From: Brachyspira hampsonii
GTDB taxonomy: Bacteria > Spirochaetota > Brachyspiria > Brachyspirales > Brachyspiraceae
NCBI RefSeq assembly: GCF_002214805.1
Contig: NZ_CP019914.1
Span: forward strand, 2,108,001 to 2,172,000
DNA: 64,000 nt
Direction: 5' to 3'
The number at the start of each line of letters is the position of its first letter. Within the stretch, counting starts at the first letter, position 1. Positions 26,095-35,011 of this stretch are shown one piece after another. Below the pieces are notes generated by a model. The model saw nothing but the letters and a program-made list of their open reading frames with translations. It was not told the origin of the DNA and made no database searches. A program made the position numbers and the translations under genes.

Positions 26095-27108
26095 ATGGGA
26101 GTTTCTTATAAAGACAGCGGAGTCAGCAGAGAGGAAGGCTATAAAGCTGTATCACTGATGAAAGAAGTTGTATCTAAAACTATGCACTCAAATGTACTTA
26201 ATAATATAGGAAGTTTCGGTGCTTTGTATGAACTTGGCAAATATAATAATCCTGTACTTGTATCAGGAACTGACGGAGTAGGTACAAAATTAGAGATAGC
26301 ATTTTCTATGAAGAAGTACGATACTGTTGGAATAGATGCTGTTGCTATGTGTGTTAATGATGTGCTTTGTCATGGTGCTAAGCCGATTTTCTTTTTGGAT
26401 TATCTTGCATGCGGAAGATTGAATGGAGAAACTGCTGCTCTGATAGTAAAAGGTATTGCTGATGGTTGTTATGATGCTGGGGCTGCTTTAATAGGAGGAG
26501 AGACAGCTGAAATGCCCGGATTTTATAAAGACGGAGATTATGATATAGCAGGTTTTTGTGTCGGAGTTGTAGAGAAAGATAAAATCATTGACGGCTCTAA
26601 AGTAAGCGAGGGAGATTCCATTATAGGTATTGCATCTTCAGGATTTCATAGTAATGGATTTTCTTTAATAAGAAAACTTGTACGAGATTATAATGCTGTA
26701 TATGAAGGTGAAAAAATAGGAGAAACTCTTTTAACGCCCACTAAAATATATGTGAAAAAAGTACTGCCTTTACTAGAAAAATATAATATTAAAGGTATGG
26801 CTCATATTACAGGAGGCGGCTTAATAGAAAATGTTCCGCGTTCTGTTGCTAAGGGATACAAAGCTGTAATTAAAAAGGATAGTTTTAATACACCTAATAT
26901 ATTTAATTATATTCAGTATTTAGGTAATATAAAAGAAGAAGAGATGTATAATACTTTTAATATGGGTATTGGATTTGTTATAATAGCTGCTAAAGAGGAT
27001 AAAGATAATATTATAAAAGATTTGAAAGAGCAAAATGAATCTGCTTATGAAATAGGCTATATTGCTAAAAATGATAATGAGGATAAGAGTGATATATGCT
27101 TAGAGTAG
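26095..27108 (+). CDS. purM: Phosphoribosylformylglycinamidine cyclo-ligase (AIR synthetase)
   Basis: A 337-residue enzyme of purine synthesis that closes the imidazole ring of AIR using ATP. The start chosen is the ATG at 26095, preceded by TAAGGGAA. It gives MGVSYKDSGVSREEGYKAV, the normal family N-terminus; an upstream in-frame ATG at 26035 would only add 20 unrelated residues. Conserved segments are VSGTDGVGTKL, DAVAMCVNDVLCHGA, IGGETAEMPG and ITGGGLIENVPR. It overlaps purN by 13 bases, so the two are translationally coupled. Confidence 0.95.
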   Translation: MGVSYKDSGVSREEGYKAVSLMKEVVSKTMHSNVLNNIGSFGALYELGKYNNPVLVSGTDGVGTKLEIAFSMKKYDTVGIDAVAMCVNDVLCHGAKPIFFLDYLACGRLNGETAALIVKGIADGCYDAGAALIGGETAEMPGFYKDGDYDIAGFCVGVVEKDKIIDGSKVSEGDSIIGIASSGFHSNGFSLIRKLVRDYNAVYEGEKIGETLLTPTKIYVKKVLPLLEKYNIKGMAHITGGGLIENVPRSVAKGYKAVIKKDSFNTPNIFNYIQYLGNIKEEEMYNTFNMGIGFVIIAAKEDKDNIIKDLKEQNESAYEIGYIAKNDNEDKSDICLE

Positions 27109-27656
27109 CTGTTTTAATTTCCGGAGGCGGAAGTAATTTAAAATCTTTGATAGATTCTCAGGATAATGATTATTATAAAATAGATATAGTTATTGCTGAT
27201 AGAGATTGCGGGGGATTGAATATTGTAGAAAATGCTGGAATAAAAGCTGTATTATTAGATAGAAAAATATACAAAAAAGATTTATTTAAAAAGATAGATG
27301 AAGAACTTTCTAATATAGATTTGGTTGTATTGGCTGGATTTTTATCAATAGTAGACAGTCTTTTTATAAAAAAATGGGAAGGAAAAATTATTAATATTCA
27401 TCCATCTCTTCTTCCTAAATATGGCGGAAAGGGTATGTATGGTATTCATGTGCATGAGGCAGTAATTGCAAATAAGGAAAAGGAATCAGGATGTACTGTT
27501 CATTATGTTACTGATACTATAGACGGAGGGGATATTATAATGCAGGCTAAAGTACCTGTAAAAGAAGATGATACTGCTGATATTTTACAAAAAAGAGTAT
27601 TAGTAGAAGAACATAAATTGCTTCCTGCTACTGTGAAAAAACTTTCTAGAATTTGA
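27096..27656 (+). CDS. purN: Phosphoribosylglycinamide formyltransferase (GART)
   Basis: A 186-residue 10-formyl-tetrahydrofolate-dependent enzyme that formylates GAR in purine synthesis. Motifs: VLISGGGSNLKSL at the N-terminus (phosphate binding), LAGFLSIV, and the catalytic NIHPSLLPKYGGKGMYGIHV with Asn, His and the later Asp of VTDTIDGGDIIMQ. It starts inside the end of purM. Downstream lies repeat element copy B rather than further pur genes. Confidence 0.95.
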   Translation: MLRVAVLISGGGSNLKSLIDSQDNDYYKIDIVIADRDCGGLNIVENAGIKAVLLDRKIYKKDLFKKIDEELSNIDLVVLAGFLSIVDSLFIKKWEGKIINIHPSLLPKYGGKGMYGIHVHEAVIANKEKESGCTVHYVTDTIDGGDIIMQAKVPVKEDDTADILQKRVLVEEHKLLPATVKKLSRI

Positions 27657-27685
27657 TTTATATAGATTTGGAATTTATTCTAATT

Positions 27686-27881
27686 CCCCGCCCTTTATAT
27701 TTATTGTGAATATTAGAAATATAATCTGCATTGTTTTTTTATTTTTTAAGAAAAAGTAATGCCCGCCCAAGTTGTAATTAGATTTAAAGCTGTATTAAAC
27801 GCATGTATAGTTATCTTTAATCTGCTGGTGCGATTATGAGAATTTCAAACTTTTATATTTTTTATCTATTTAACATGCGTT
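27686..27881 (+). repeat. Dispersed CCCGCCC-box/inverted-repeat element, copy B
   Basis: Boxes CCCCGCCC (27686) and GCCCGCCC (27771) precede a perfect 9-bp inverted repeat, AACGCATGT (27798-27806) with ACATGCGTT (27873-27881), and a 66-base loop. The distal arm overlaps the stop codon of the minus-strand anti-sigma gene by two bases. Relative to copy A, changes in one arm are matched in the other. Confidence 0.7.
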
Positions 27882-28395
27882 ATTTTCCCATATAATAAAT
27901 ATATGCCGACATTATAGATATTTCTGCATTATTATCATCTAATGAATCATTTTCAGTATTAATATCACTGTAAGTAAAATAACTTGATAGAGGTGCATAA
28001 TCCTCTTCAGTATTGTAATCATCAGTACTAGTTGTTATTGTAGAATTGTTATTCAGATCAGAAGCTATCAATTTTGCAGAGTCATTTGAATTGCTTGTGA
28101 TATTATTATTGTTATATATTGTACTAACAGCTCCGAATATGAGTAAAGCAGCCGCTATTGAACTTATAGATGCTATCACTCTCTTTTTATTAAATATACT
28201 TACAGGCTTTTTATTAATTTTTATATTTGACTTTCCTAAAAGTATAGATGACATAGAATTTAATTCATCTTTGAATTTCTGACAAGATTTGCAAGAAGCT
28301 AAATGTTTTTCCATTTCAAATATTTCATTAGCATCTAAGTCATTGTCCTTATATCTGCTAATAAGCATTTCATAATATTCATGATTATTTTTCAT
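27880..28395 (-). CDS. Zinc-finger anti-sigma factor
   Basis: A 171-residue membrane protein with the ZAS-type anti-sigma layout. A cytoplasmic zinc-finger helix (HLASCKSC: His31, Cys35, Cys38) comes first, then a linker and one membrane helix at about residues 73-93. An Asn/Asp/Ser-rich extracytoplasmic domain follows. It should hold the ECF sigma factor encoded immediately upstream inactive at the membrane until an envelope signal arrives. The start overlaps the sigma stop by 4 bases (ATGA), implying translational coupling. The frameshift in the sigma gene could therefore also lower its expression. Confidence 0.85.
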   Translation of the reverse strand: MKNNHEYYEMLISRYKDNDLDANEIFEMEKHLASCKSCQKFKDELNSMSSILLGKSNIKINKKPVSIFNKKRVIASISSIAAALLIFGAVSTIYNNNNITSNSNDSAKLIASDLNNNSTITTSTDDYNTEEDYAPLSSYFTYSDINTENDSLDDNNAEISIMSAYIYYMGK

Positions 28396-28936
28396 AAGCT
28401 CACCCCCATTTTTTTCATAATAGATAGAAGTTTTTTTCTAGCTCTGAATATTCTGGTTCTGACAGTATTAACCGGCAGATCCAATTTTTCAGATATTTCA
28501 TTGTAAGAATAATTTTCATATTCAGCCATCATAAGCGGAATTCTAAAATCATCTTCCAATTTTTCCAATGCTTCAGCCAATATAATTTTATGTATGCTGT
28601 CATCATTTCCAGATTCCTGTACTTCAGAATTTCTATACTCTTTTAATCGGTATTTTTTTTCTCTTTCTTTTTTCTTATGTGATCAACAGCCCTGTTAAAA
28701 GAAACTCTATAAAGCCAAGTATATATTTTACTTCTTCCCTCAAAACTTTCTCTTTTTATATAAAAACTTACAAAAACATCCTGCACAATCTCTTCTGCTT
28801 CGTCTTTATTAGAAATGATAGAATATACCAAATTAAATAATGGTTTCTTATACATTTCTATAAGCTCTTTGTAAGCTTCCTCATTACCTGTTTTGAATGC
28901 ATCTATATTATCTTCATAAGCCATAGCACTGCTCAT
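28392..28936 (-). pseudogene. ECF RNA polymerase sigma factor, frame broken in an A8 run
   Basis: The first 94 residues are a normal ECF sigma-2 domain (NKDEAEEIVQDVFVSFY, then YTWLYRVSFNRAVDHIRKK). The frame then stops at 28643, just after eight A on the coding strand (28653-28660). Adding one A gives KYRLKEYRNSEVQE and continues without a stop into a complete sigma-4 helix-turn-helix (YSYNEISEKLDLPVNTVRTR), total 181 residues. The locus is one base short of a whole number of codons. The break may be a true mutation, a phase-variable or slippage site, or a sequencing error. Its target promoters and partners are intact, which argues against long-standing decay. Confidence 0.85.
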
Positions 28937-28957
28937 ATTTATCCTTATAAAAATTCC

Positions 28958-29416
28958 CTATTTCATCATACGGCTGTTTAGCTGAGCTTTTTGTTCTGGA
29001 GTAAGAACATCTATAATATCTAAATCTCTTACTATTCTTAAATAATCTCTTAAAGCTTCCTGCTCTTTTTTCTGTTTTATCAGATTTTTAATTGCCTCTC
29101 TGTCAGTATTGTCTTTCATTAATTCTAATCTTATACTATTATCAATTCTTTCTATTTCTAATCTGATAGGTTCTTCTTCTGTGATGAATCTGATGGCTAT
29201 ATCATACATTCTATCAGCTTGTTCTTCAGTTAGAATTATACCGATTTTTCTAAAAAATTGTAAAGGATCATGTCCTAATCTTTTATCAAACTCTCCGCCT
29301 CTTCTGTTTCTTCCATATCCAGGACCATGAGGACCAGGACCTTTAGGTCCCGGTTGTGCCAAAATTGACAAAGATAACAATAATATTAAAGATATAGTAT
29401 AAAATATTTTATTCAT
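28958..29416 (-). CDS. Spy/CpxP-like periplasmic protein
   Basis: A 152-residue exported protein with signal peptide (to about residue 20, SILA-Q) and a Pro/Gly-rich start to the mature part. A helical region follows with ILTEEQADRMYDIAIRF and VLTPEQKAQLNSRM, which are two LTxxQ-type motifs. That pattern defines the Spy/CpxP/CnrX group of periplasmic chaperones and stress or metal sensors. It lies 21 bases upstream of the sigma gene on the same strand and has its own ECF-type promoter. By analogy with CnrX-CnrY-CnrH it may sense the signal that frees the sigma factor; that role is inferred. Confidence 0.8.
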   Translation of the reverse strand: MNKIFYTISLILLLSLSILAQPGPKGPGPHGPGYGRNRRGGEFDKRLGHDPLQFFRKIGIILTEEQADRMYDIAIRFITEEEPIRLEIERIDNSIRLELMKDNTDREAIKNLIKQKKEQEALRDYLRIVRDLDIIDVLTPEQKAQLNSRMMK

Positions 29417-29467
29417 AAACTCTCCTCACCACTCCATAATTTTTAATATTATATTATCTTTTCCTTA

Positions 29468-29496
29468 TTAGACGGAATTATTATACAAAAAGTTCC
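29468..29496 (-). promoter_or_regulatory. ECF-type promoter P2
   Basis: Minus strand: GGAAC (29492-29496), 17 bases, CGTCTAA (29468-29474), with the -10 box 52 bases before the ATG of the Spy-like gene at 29416. The motif and spacing are identical to P1 before the neighbouring Spy-like gene, and nearly so to P3 before the RND pump. Confidence 0.8.
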
Positions 29497-29498
29497 CG

Positions 29499-29897
29499 CT
29501 ATTTTTTAAAAATAATATAATATTTTATCCTTTTTATCTCATTCTCCGAAAACAATGACAATATATCCAAGTCGCATGACATTATAGTATAATCAAAATC
29601 GGCTTCTTTTTCTTTTTTCTCAAATATTAATTTTTTTATATTATCCAAATTTATATCTTCTTTTTTAAACTCATCATTTATTTTTGTATTGATTTCATTT
29701 AATTCAGCTAAAATCTTTCTTACATCTTTTAAGTATCTTTTTATGATTGAATTTATAGTATATTTTTTTTCTAAACTTACATCTATTCCGGCATCAGTCA
29801 GTACTTTAATAGAATCATCGTTTATTATAAAATTCTCATCGGCATATAAATTATATATATTAAAAATTAATAAAGCAATAATCATTATTTTTTTCAT
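29499..29897 (-). CDS. Small exported helical protein, probable divergent Spy/CpxP-like paralogue
   Basis: A 132-residue protein with an N-terminal signal peptide (cleavage near LYA-D). The helical mature part has the same length and layout as the Spy-like protein downstream: a paired helix region (KDVRKILAELNEINTKIND) and an ending FSENEIKRIKYY where the LTPEQ motif would lie. The match is weak, but signal, helix order, size and the shared ECF-type promoter all agree. It is first in the cluster Spy-like, Spy-like, sigma, anti-sigma. Function unknown; likely an envelope-stress sensor or chaperone. Confidence 0.6.
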   Translation of the reverse strand: MKKIMIIALLIFNIYNLYADENFIINDDSIKVLTDAGIDVSLEKKYTINSIIKRYLKDVRKILAELNEINTKINDEFKKEDINLDNIKKLIFEKKEKEADFDYTIMSCDLDILSLFSENEIKRIKYYIIFKK

Positions 29898-29927
29898 ATA
29901 AACCTCTTAAACTAGACAGTTTACCTT

Positions 29928-29956
29928 TTAGACGAATAAATTATTAAAAAAGTTCC
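29928..29956 (-). promoter_or_regulatory. ECF-type promoter P1
   Basis: Minus strand: GGAAC (29952-29956), 17 bases, CGTCTAA (29928-29934), with the -10 box 31 bases before the ATG at 29897. This has the classic ECF layout (AAC-containing -35, CGTC -10) and is the likely autoregulated start of the stress cluster. Confidence 0.8.
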
Positions 29957-30032
29957 TATATTTTACACTTTAAATAATGAAGTATTTATATTATAATAAA
30001 ATTAATATATATTTATATAATTTGGATAGCTA

Positions 30033-31112
30033 ATGTATAAAATAATTTATTTAGATGAAAAATTAAAAATAATAAAACTTCTCTATGATAATAAAAGCAA
30101 TGATATAAATGCTATGTTTTCACTTATGAAATATATAAAATCCAAAATAAATGCAAAAATAGAAAAGTCAGATGAAGGTTTTTTATTATTCAATGATGAA
30201 AAAAAATATTTATTTTATATATCAAATAATGATGCTATATGTATAAAAGTGATTATGCATGATGATAAAGTTGCTTTCACAAATTTCAAATATATGGAAA
30301 GAGAGTTTAAAGGTTATATAGATGAAATTAATATATTGCTTGCAAAAGAGAAGATAGAAAATATAAATAATTCAATAAAGAATAATATGTGGATTGATTT
30401 TATGATTTCTAGTTATGATGACAATCTTCATATAGTAGGAAGTAATGATTTAAGTTTAGGTCATATTGCTGAGATAATTTTTAAAAATGCCTCTTTTGTG
30501 CAATGCTCAAAATATTTTAATGCATGCCCTAATGAGTATGATGTATTTTATTTATGCTCTAATGAAGAAATTGAAGATATTATTAAAAAATATAAAAATG
30601 TAATCAATGATAAATATTCTATTATGATAAAAATTAAAGCTGATGATATGAACAGTCATTTTTATATAGCATGCGATGGAATAGATTTTATTTATAAAGA
30701 GGTAGTATATGATTATGATTTTACATCTCTTTATAGTTCGGATAAAGAAAATATCATAAAGAAATATGATCTAATAAAAGAGGGGGGATCTTGGTATCAG
30801 GAAAAAGAAAACTTGCATAAAACATTAATATTTACAGATAAGTTTTTAAATAGGAATGATACTATAGGGATATTATTTAGAATATATAAATTATGTTTTG
30901 CTAAAGTTAAATATTTTAGAACTTATATATTTAAATTTGAGCCCTATAAATATGATTATAAGAAAGGTTTTATAGCAGCAGAACTTTGGGATGCTGAATT
31001 TTTTAAACATATCGATTCAGGATATATGCTTGATTTAAGATATTTGCAATCTATAAAAGTTTATGAAGATTTTCTAAAATTATGCAATGAATTAGAATCT
31101 TTTGAAAAATAG
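30033..31112 (+). CDS. Hypothetical protein, 359 aa
   Basis: A complete frame with no signal peptide, membrane helix or catalytic motif that I recognise. It is rich in Lys, Asp, Tyr and Ile; isolated segments such as GLY-free KFEPYKYDYKKGFIAAELWD give no family. It lies between the divergent stress cluster and the RND pump and has no ECF-type promoter of its own that I could find, so it may simply be a bystander. Codon use matches the neighbours. No function proposed. Confidence 0.65.
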   Translation: MYKIIYLDEKLKIIKLLYDNKSNDINAMFSLMKYIKSKINAKIEKSDEGFLLFNDEKKYLFYISNNDAICIKVIMHDDKVAFTNFKYMEREFKGYIDEINILLAKEKIENINNSIKNNMWIDFMISSYDDNLHIVGSNDLSLGHIAEIIFKNASFVQCSKYFNACPNEYDVFYLCSNEEIEDIIKKYKNVINDKYSIMIKIKADDMNSHFYIACDGIDFIYKEVVYDYDFTSLYSSDKENIIKKYDLIKEGGSWYQEKENLHKTLIFTDKFLNRNDTIGILFRIYKLCFAKVKYFRTYIFKFEPYKYDYKKGFIAAELWDAEFFKHIDSGYMLDLRYLQSIKVYEDFLKLCNELESFEK

Positions 31113-31142
31113 AGTAATTATTTTATAAAAAATAGTTAGTCT

Positions 31143-31171
31143 TGAAACTTTTTTTATAATTATTCGTCTAA
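31143..31171 (+). promoter_or_regulatory. ECF-type promoter P3, before the RND pump
   Basis: TGAAAC (31143-31148), 16 bases, CGTCTAA (31165-31171), 52 bases before the likely ATG of the RND gene. The -10 heptamer is identical to that of P1 and P2, and the T-rich spacer (starting TTTTT) is similar too. Confidence 0.75.
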
Positions 31172-31223
31172 GTTAAAGAGTTTAAAGTATATAGTATGCT
31201 ATATAAAAGGTAGGTTGAAGCGA

Positions 31224-34200
31224 ATGAAGAATTTTATAGAGTTAGTAGTAAAAAGACCAGTAGCTGTTTTTATGTGTATGATAGCAGTATTGATATTAGG
31301 TTTTGTAAGTTTGAGTAAATTGGCAGTTGATTTTTTACCGGATATGGAGCTTCCATATATTACAGTAAGAACAGTATATGAGAATGCCGGACCTGAAGAG
31401 GTAGAAAAATCAGTTACAAGAGTAGTTGAAAATGCAGTTGCCACTGTAAGCGATATTAATACAATAACTTCTACTTCACAAGAGGGAGAGTCAAGCGTAT
31501 TTATAGAATTTAATTGGGGTACTGATTTAGCAGTTGCAACAGCGGATGTAAGAGAGGCAATAGATGGAGTAAAAAATTCTCTTCCGGATGATGCTGATAG
31601 TCCTACAGTATTAAAATTTTCTACAGATATGACTCCAATTATGGAAATAGCTTTTTTCGGGACGGATAATTTGGGAGCATTATATACATTAATAGATAAT
31701 CAAATATTAAATAAAATAGAACAGGCTTCCGGAGTAGCAAGGGCAGAAATAAGGGGCGGACTTAAAAGTGAGATGAAAGTCGATTTAGTTTTGAATAGAC
31801 TTCATGCCTACGGTATAGATATTAACAGTATAGTTTCTCTTTTATCATCAGAAAATCAAAATTTATCCGGCGGTGATACTTATGAAGGAGTTTATAAATA
31901 TACTCTAAGAACTATGGGAGAGTTTACAACACCGGAAGATATTGAAAATACAGTTGTAGCATTAAAGACTAATGATACACCGATAAAATTAAAAGATATA
32001 GGAAGAGTTTATCAGGGATACAGTGATGACTCTGAAATAGTAAAAATCAATGGTATGCCGGCAATATCAGTATCTGTTAATAAAGAATCAGGAGGAAATG
32101 CTGTTAATGTGTCAAAAGCGGTAAAAAGACAATTAGCTAATCTAAATCTTCCTGAAGGCGTGGAGTATGAAATATTATTCAATAGTGCTGATAATGTAAA
32201 TGAAGCTATAAAAGGAGTATTGGATACAGCTTGGCAGGGCGGATTATTTGCAGTTATTATATTGATGCTTTATTTATGGAATGTAAAAACAGTTTCTATA
32301 ATAGCAGTTTCCATTCCTATATCCATTATTATTACATTTACATTAATGTATTTTCTTGGAATCACTTTAAATATTATATCATTATCAGGACTTGTTTTGG
32401 GTATTGGTATGATGGTTGATAACTCTATTGTAGTTTTGGAAAATATATTTTATTATAGAAATAACGGATACGGAAAATATTCTTCAGCTATAAATGGTAC
32501 TTCAACTGTTGCACTTGCAATATCGGCTTCTACTCTTACAACAATTGCGGTGTTTTTGCCGTTTCTTTTCGTTGAAGGACAAACAGGTCAATTATTTAGA
32601 GATTTATGTATTACAGTTACAGTTTCAATGATAGGTTCTTTATTTGTAGCTCTTACTATAGTACCTATGCTTGGGGCTAGACTTGTAACAAATAAGAAAA
32701 TGAAATTTTTAATACCTATAGAAAATTTTGTTAATGATAAATTTCATAGTAAAATTAATAACTTATATTCTGCTTTATTAAGTTATTCTATAAAAAACAA
32801 AAAGAAAGTATTTATTTCCTCATTATCAGTTGTATTTATAATCATAATATTAGGTTTAATTTTTATAGGTAAAGAAGGATTTCCGACTTCAGATGAAGGA
32901 CAATTTAAAATAGAGGTAAAGATGCCTGTAGGTACTAAATCCGAGCAGACACAGGCTTTTGTCAGCAGAATGGAAAGCGATATACAGAATGCAATAGGAG
33001 AGGATTTTGATAGAATGCAGTCTAGGGTAAAATCCGGCTCTGAAGAGAATGCTGCTGAAATAAGAGTGCAGCTTAGAGAAAAAAGTGAAGGAAGAAAACT
33101 TTCTGTTGATGAATATATAGAAATAACAAGAAATGCATTGGTATCATATCCTGCACAAATTAATATATCAGCAATAACAACATCAGCTATAAATAGCGGC
33201 GGAAGAGACGGAGGAACAGGAGGTCAGGAAATAGAAATAGAGCTAGTAGGAGATGATTTAGATAAGTCTACAGAAATAGCAAATAATATAATAAACTCTA
33301 TATCTGACATAGAAGGAATAAGAGAGCCTAGACTTACAAGAGATGATTCCAATCCTGAGCTTAAAATATATGTTAATAGAGAAATAGCCGCTAAAATGGG
33401 AATTAATGTAAACACTATAGCGAATATTATTAAAACAAGTTTTGCAGGAACTACTGCTACAACTATGACTCCGGCTAATTCTGATGTTACAGATATAGAT
33501 GTTAATGTTCAGTTAGGAGAGCCTGACAGATTAAAAATAGATGATATATCAAGGCTTATGATACCTACAACAGCTGGAATAGTACCTATATCATCAATAG
33601 CCTCTATAGAAAAAAGCTACGGACCTACAGAAATAGATAGAAAAGACAGTACAAGAATAACAACTATAAGAGCATCAGCTTATAATAGAGCATTAAGCGA
33701 AATAATGCAGGATGTTCAGCAAATCATTTCAAAAGAAGTATTCCTTCCTTCCGGATTTAATATTAATTATGCGGGAGATTTTGAGGATATGAAAGAAGCA
33801 TTTTTACAGCTTATTCAGGCTTTTATATTAGCATTAGTTTTGGTTTATGCTATAATGGCTAGTCAGTTTGAATCATTTATAGCACCTTTTGTTATAGCAT
33901 TAGCAATACCATTCGGTTTTGCCGGTTCTTTAGCAGCCTTATTTATAGGAAGACAAACTTTAAGCGTATACAGCGGAATAGGCTTTATTGTACTAATAGG
34001 TATTGTAGTAAATAATGGTATTGTACTTATAGATTATATGAATCAGCTTATGCATGAAAAAAATATCAATGGTGATGAAGCAGCATTAGAATCAGGTCCT
34101 AGAAGATTAAGACCTGTACTTATGACAACTTTAACAACAATATTAGGTCTTTTGCCTATGGCATTGTCAGGAGGAAGCGGAAATGAAATGTATCAGCCTT

Positions 34201-34376
34201 TATCCATTGCCATACTAGGAGGGCTTTTAGTGTCAACAGCATTTACTCTTATAATAGTTCCTACTGTTTATGCCGCTATAAGAAATAAAATACCTCTTAA
34301 AGATTATGAGAAAAAAGATTTAGAGAGTAAAAATGATTTCACTGATTATGACACTATAAATGTTACAGGTAAATAA
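31224..34376 (+). CDS. RND-family efflux transporter (AcrB/SwrC-like)
   Basis: A 1050-residue inner-membrane proton-driven pump with the 12-helix, two-large-loop RND plan. TM1 is VKRPVAVFMCMIAVLILG. The TM4 motif GIGMMVDNSIVVLENI carries the proton-relay Asp, and LIGIVVNNGIVLIDY is the matching TM10 segment. The family ending RPVLMTTLTTILGLLPMAL follows. I place the start at the ATG at 31224, with AGGTAGG nine bases before it; an in-frame TTG at 31215 lies directly on that site. No membrane fusion protein or outer-membrane channel gene adjoins. The ECF-type promoter links it to the envelope-stress sigma factor. The last 31 codons are duplicated at 35350-35441. Confidence 0.93.
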   Translation: MKNFIELVVKRPVAVFMCMIAVLILGFVSLSKLAVDFLPDMELPYITVRTVYENAGPEEVEKSVTRVVENAVATVSDINTITSTSQEGESSVFIEFNWGTDLAVATADVREAIDGVKNSLPDDADSPTVLKFSTDMTPIMEIAFFGTDNLGALYTLIDNQILNKIEQASGVARAEIRGGLKSEMKVDLVLNRLHAYGIDINSIVSLLSSENQNLSGGDTYEGVYKYTLRTMGEFTTPEDIENTVVALKTNDTPIKLKDIGRVYQGYSDDSEIVKINGMPAISVSVNKESGGNAVNVSKAVKRQLANLNLPEGVEYEILFNSADNVNEAIKGVLDTAWQGGLFAVIILMLYLWNVKTVSIIAVSIPISIIITFTLMYFLGITLNIISLSGLVLGIGMMVDNSIVVLENIFYYRNNGYGKYSSAINGTSTVALAISASTLTTIAVFLPFLFVEGQTGQLFRDLCITVTVSMIGSLFVALTIVPMLGARLVTNKKMKFLIPIENFVNDKFHSKINNLYSALLSYSIKNKKKVFISSLSVVFIIIILGLIFIGKEGFPTSDEGQFKIEVKMPVGTKSEQTQAFVSRMESDIQNAIGEDFDRMQSRVKSGSEENAAEIRVQLREKSEGRKLSVDEYIEITRNALVSYPAQINISAITTSAINSGGRDGGTGGQEIEIELVGDDLDKSTEIANNIINSISDIEGIREPRLTRDDSNPELKIYVNREIAAKMGINVNTIANIIKTSFAGTTATTMTPANSDVTDIDVNVQLGEPDRLKIDDISRLMIPTTAGIVPISSIASIEKSYGPTEIDRKDSTRITTIRASAYNRALSEIMQDVQQIISKEVFLPSGFNINYAGDFEDMKEAFLQLIQAFILALVLVYAIMASQFESFIAPFVIALAIPFGFAGSLAALFIGRQTLSVYSGIGFIVLIGIVVNNGIVLIDYMNQLMHEKNINGDEAALESGPRRLRPVLMTTLTTILGLLPMALSGGSGNEMYQPLSIAILGGLLVSTAFTLIIVPTVYAAIRNKIPLKDYEKKDLESKNDFTDYDTINVTGK
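34281..34372 (+). repeat. 92-bp direct repeat, left copy (RND gene 3' end)
   Basis: The last codons of the RND gene, identical base for base to 35350-35441. The two copies flank a 977-base segment with the methyltransferase gene and the CTGAA array. Confidence 0.95.
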
Positions 34377-34399
34377 TTTAAATTAAGTAATTTTATTAT

Positions 34400-34431
34400 G
34401 GCTTCACTGTCATTAAAATAATGGTGAAGCC
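34400..34431. other. Hairpin after the RND gene
   Basis: GGCTTCAC (34400-34407) pairs with GTGAAGCC (34424-34431) around a CATT/AATG inner stem. Neither side has a clear T run, so termination is only possible. It separates the RND and methyltransferase genes, which converge. Confidence 0.55.
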
Positions 34432-34447
34432 GCAGAGTATATTATTA

Positions 34448-35011
34448 TTACTTCTTTTTTAATATTGCAAAATTATTACATCCAAATTGAAAATATTTAT
34501 GTTTTTCAACTATAAAATTTGATAACTTAGCAGATTCTAATATATCTTTTTTATTATAATATTTTTTATGATCTTCTATTTCTAATTTATCTATAATTTT
34601 AAGATTATAAGCCATAAATTCTAATATTGGTTTAGCTATTTTGGAAGGTACTGTTAATATAAGTCTTCCTTCTGGTTTTAAAACTCTATTAATTTCTTTT
34701 AAAATATCATCAGCATAAGTTAGGTGTTCTAATACTGCTAACATGGTAACAATATCAAAACTTGCATCTTCAAATGGTAATTTATTTTCTAATTTTACTT
34801 TTATAGTTTCTAATTTATCAGTCTTTAATTCAGGCGGTTTAAAATCTATCCCTATACCATAAGAAATATAATTTTCTATTGATTTTAAAAATCTAGCTTC
34901 CCAACCGCATCCAATATCAAGTAATTTGCATTCATTATATTTTAGTATAGTTGGTTTGACCATATTAATTCTATATTTTCTTAAAAATTTATCAATAAAA
35001 GTTTCTTTCAT
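34448..35011 (-). CDS. Class I SAM-dependent methyltransferase (type 11-like)
   Basis: A 187-residue enzyme with the SAM-binding motif LLDIGCGWEARFL (residues about 31-43) and a motif II acidic end (IGIDFKPPE). FDIVTMLAVLEHL is the motif IV region, followed by VLKPEGRLILTVPS. Small methyltransferases of this form are common in polysaccharide and lipid-glycan clusters, but the substrate here is unknown. The gene sits inside a segment bounded by 92-bp copies of the RND 3' end, with a CTGAA microsatellite 180 bases upstream of its start. It therefore looks like inserted cargo. Confidence 0.88.
   Translation of the reverse strand: MKETFIDKFLRKYRINMVKPTILKYNECKLLDIGCGWEARFLKSIENYISYGIGIDFKPPELKTDKLETIKVKLENKLPFEDASFDIVTMLAVLEHLTYADDILKEINRVLKPEGRLILTVPSKIAKPILEFMAYNLKIIDKLEIEDHKKYYNKKDILESAKLSNFIVEKHKYFQFGCNNFAILKKK

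Noticed and set aside
31215-31223. TTG start of the RND gene
   Set aside because: It lies directly on the likely ribosome-binding site AGGTAGG; the ATG at 31224 has normal spacing.
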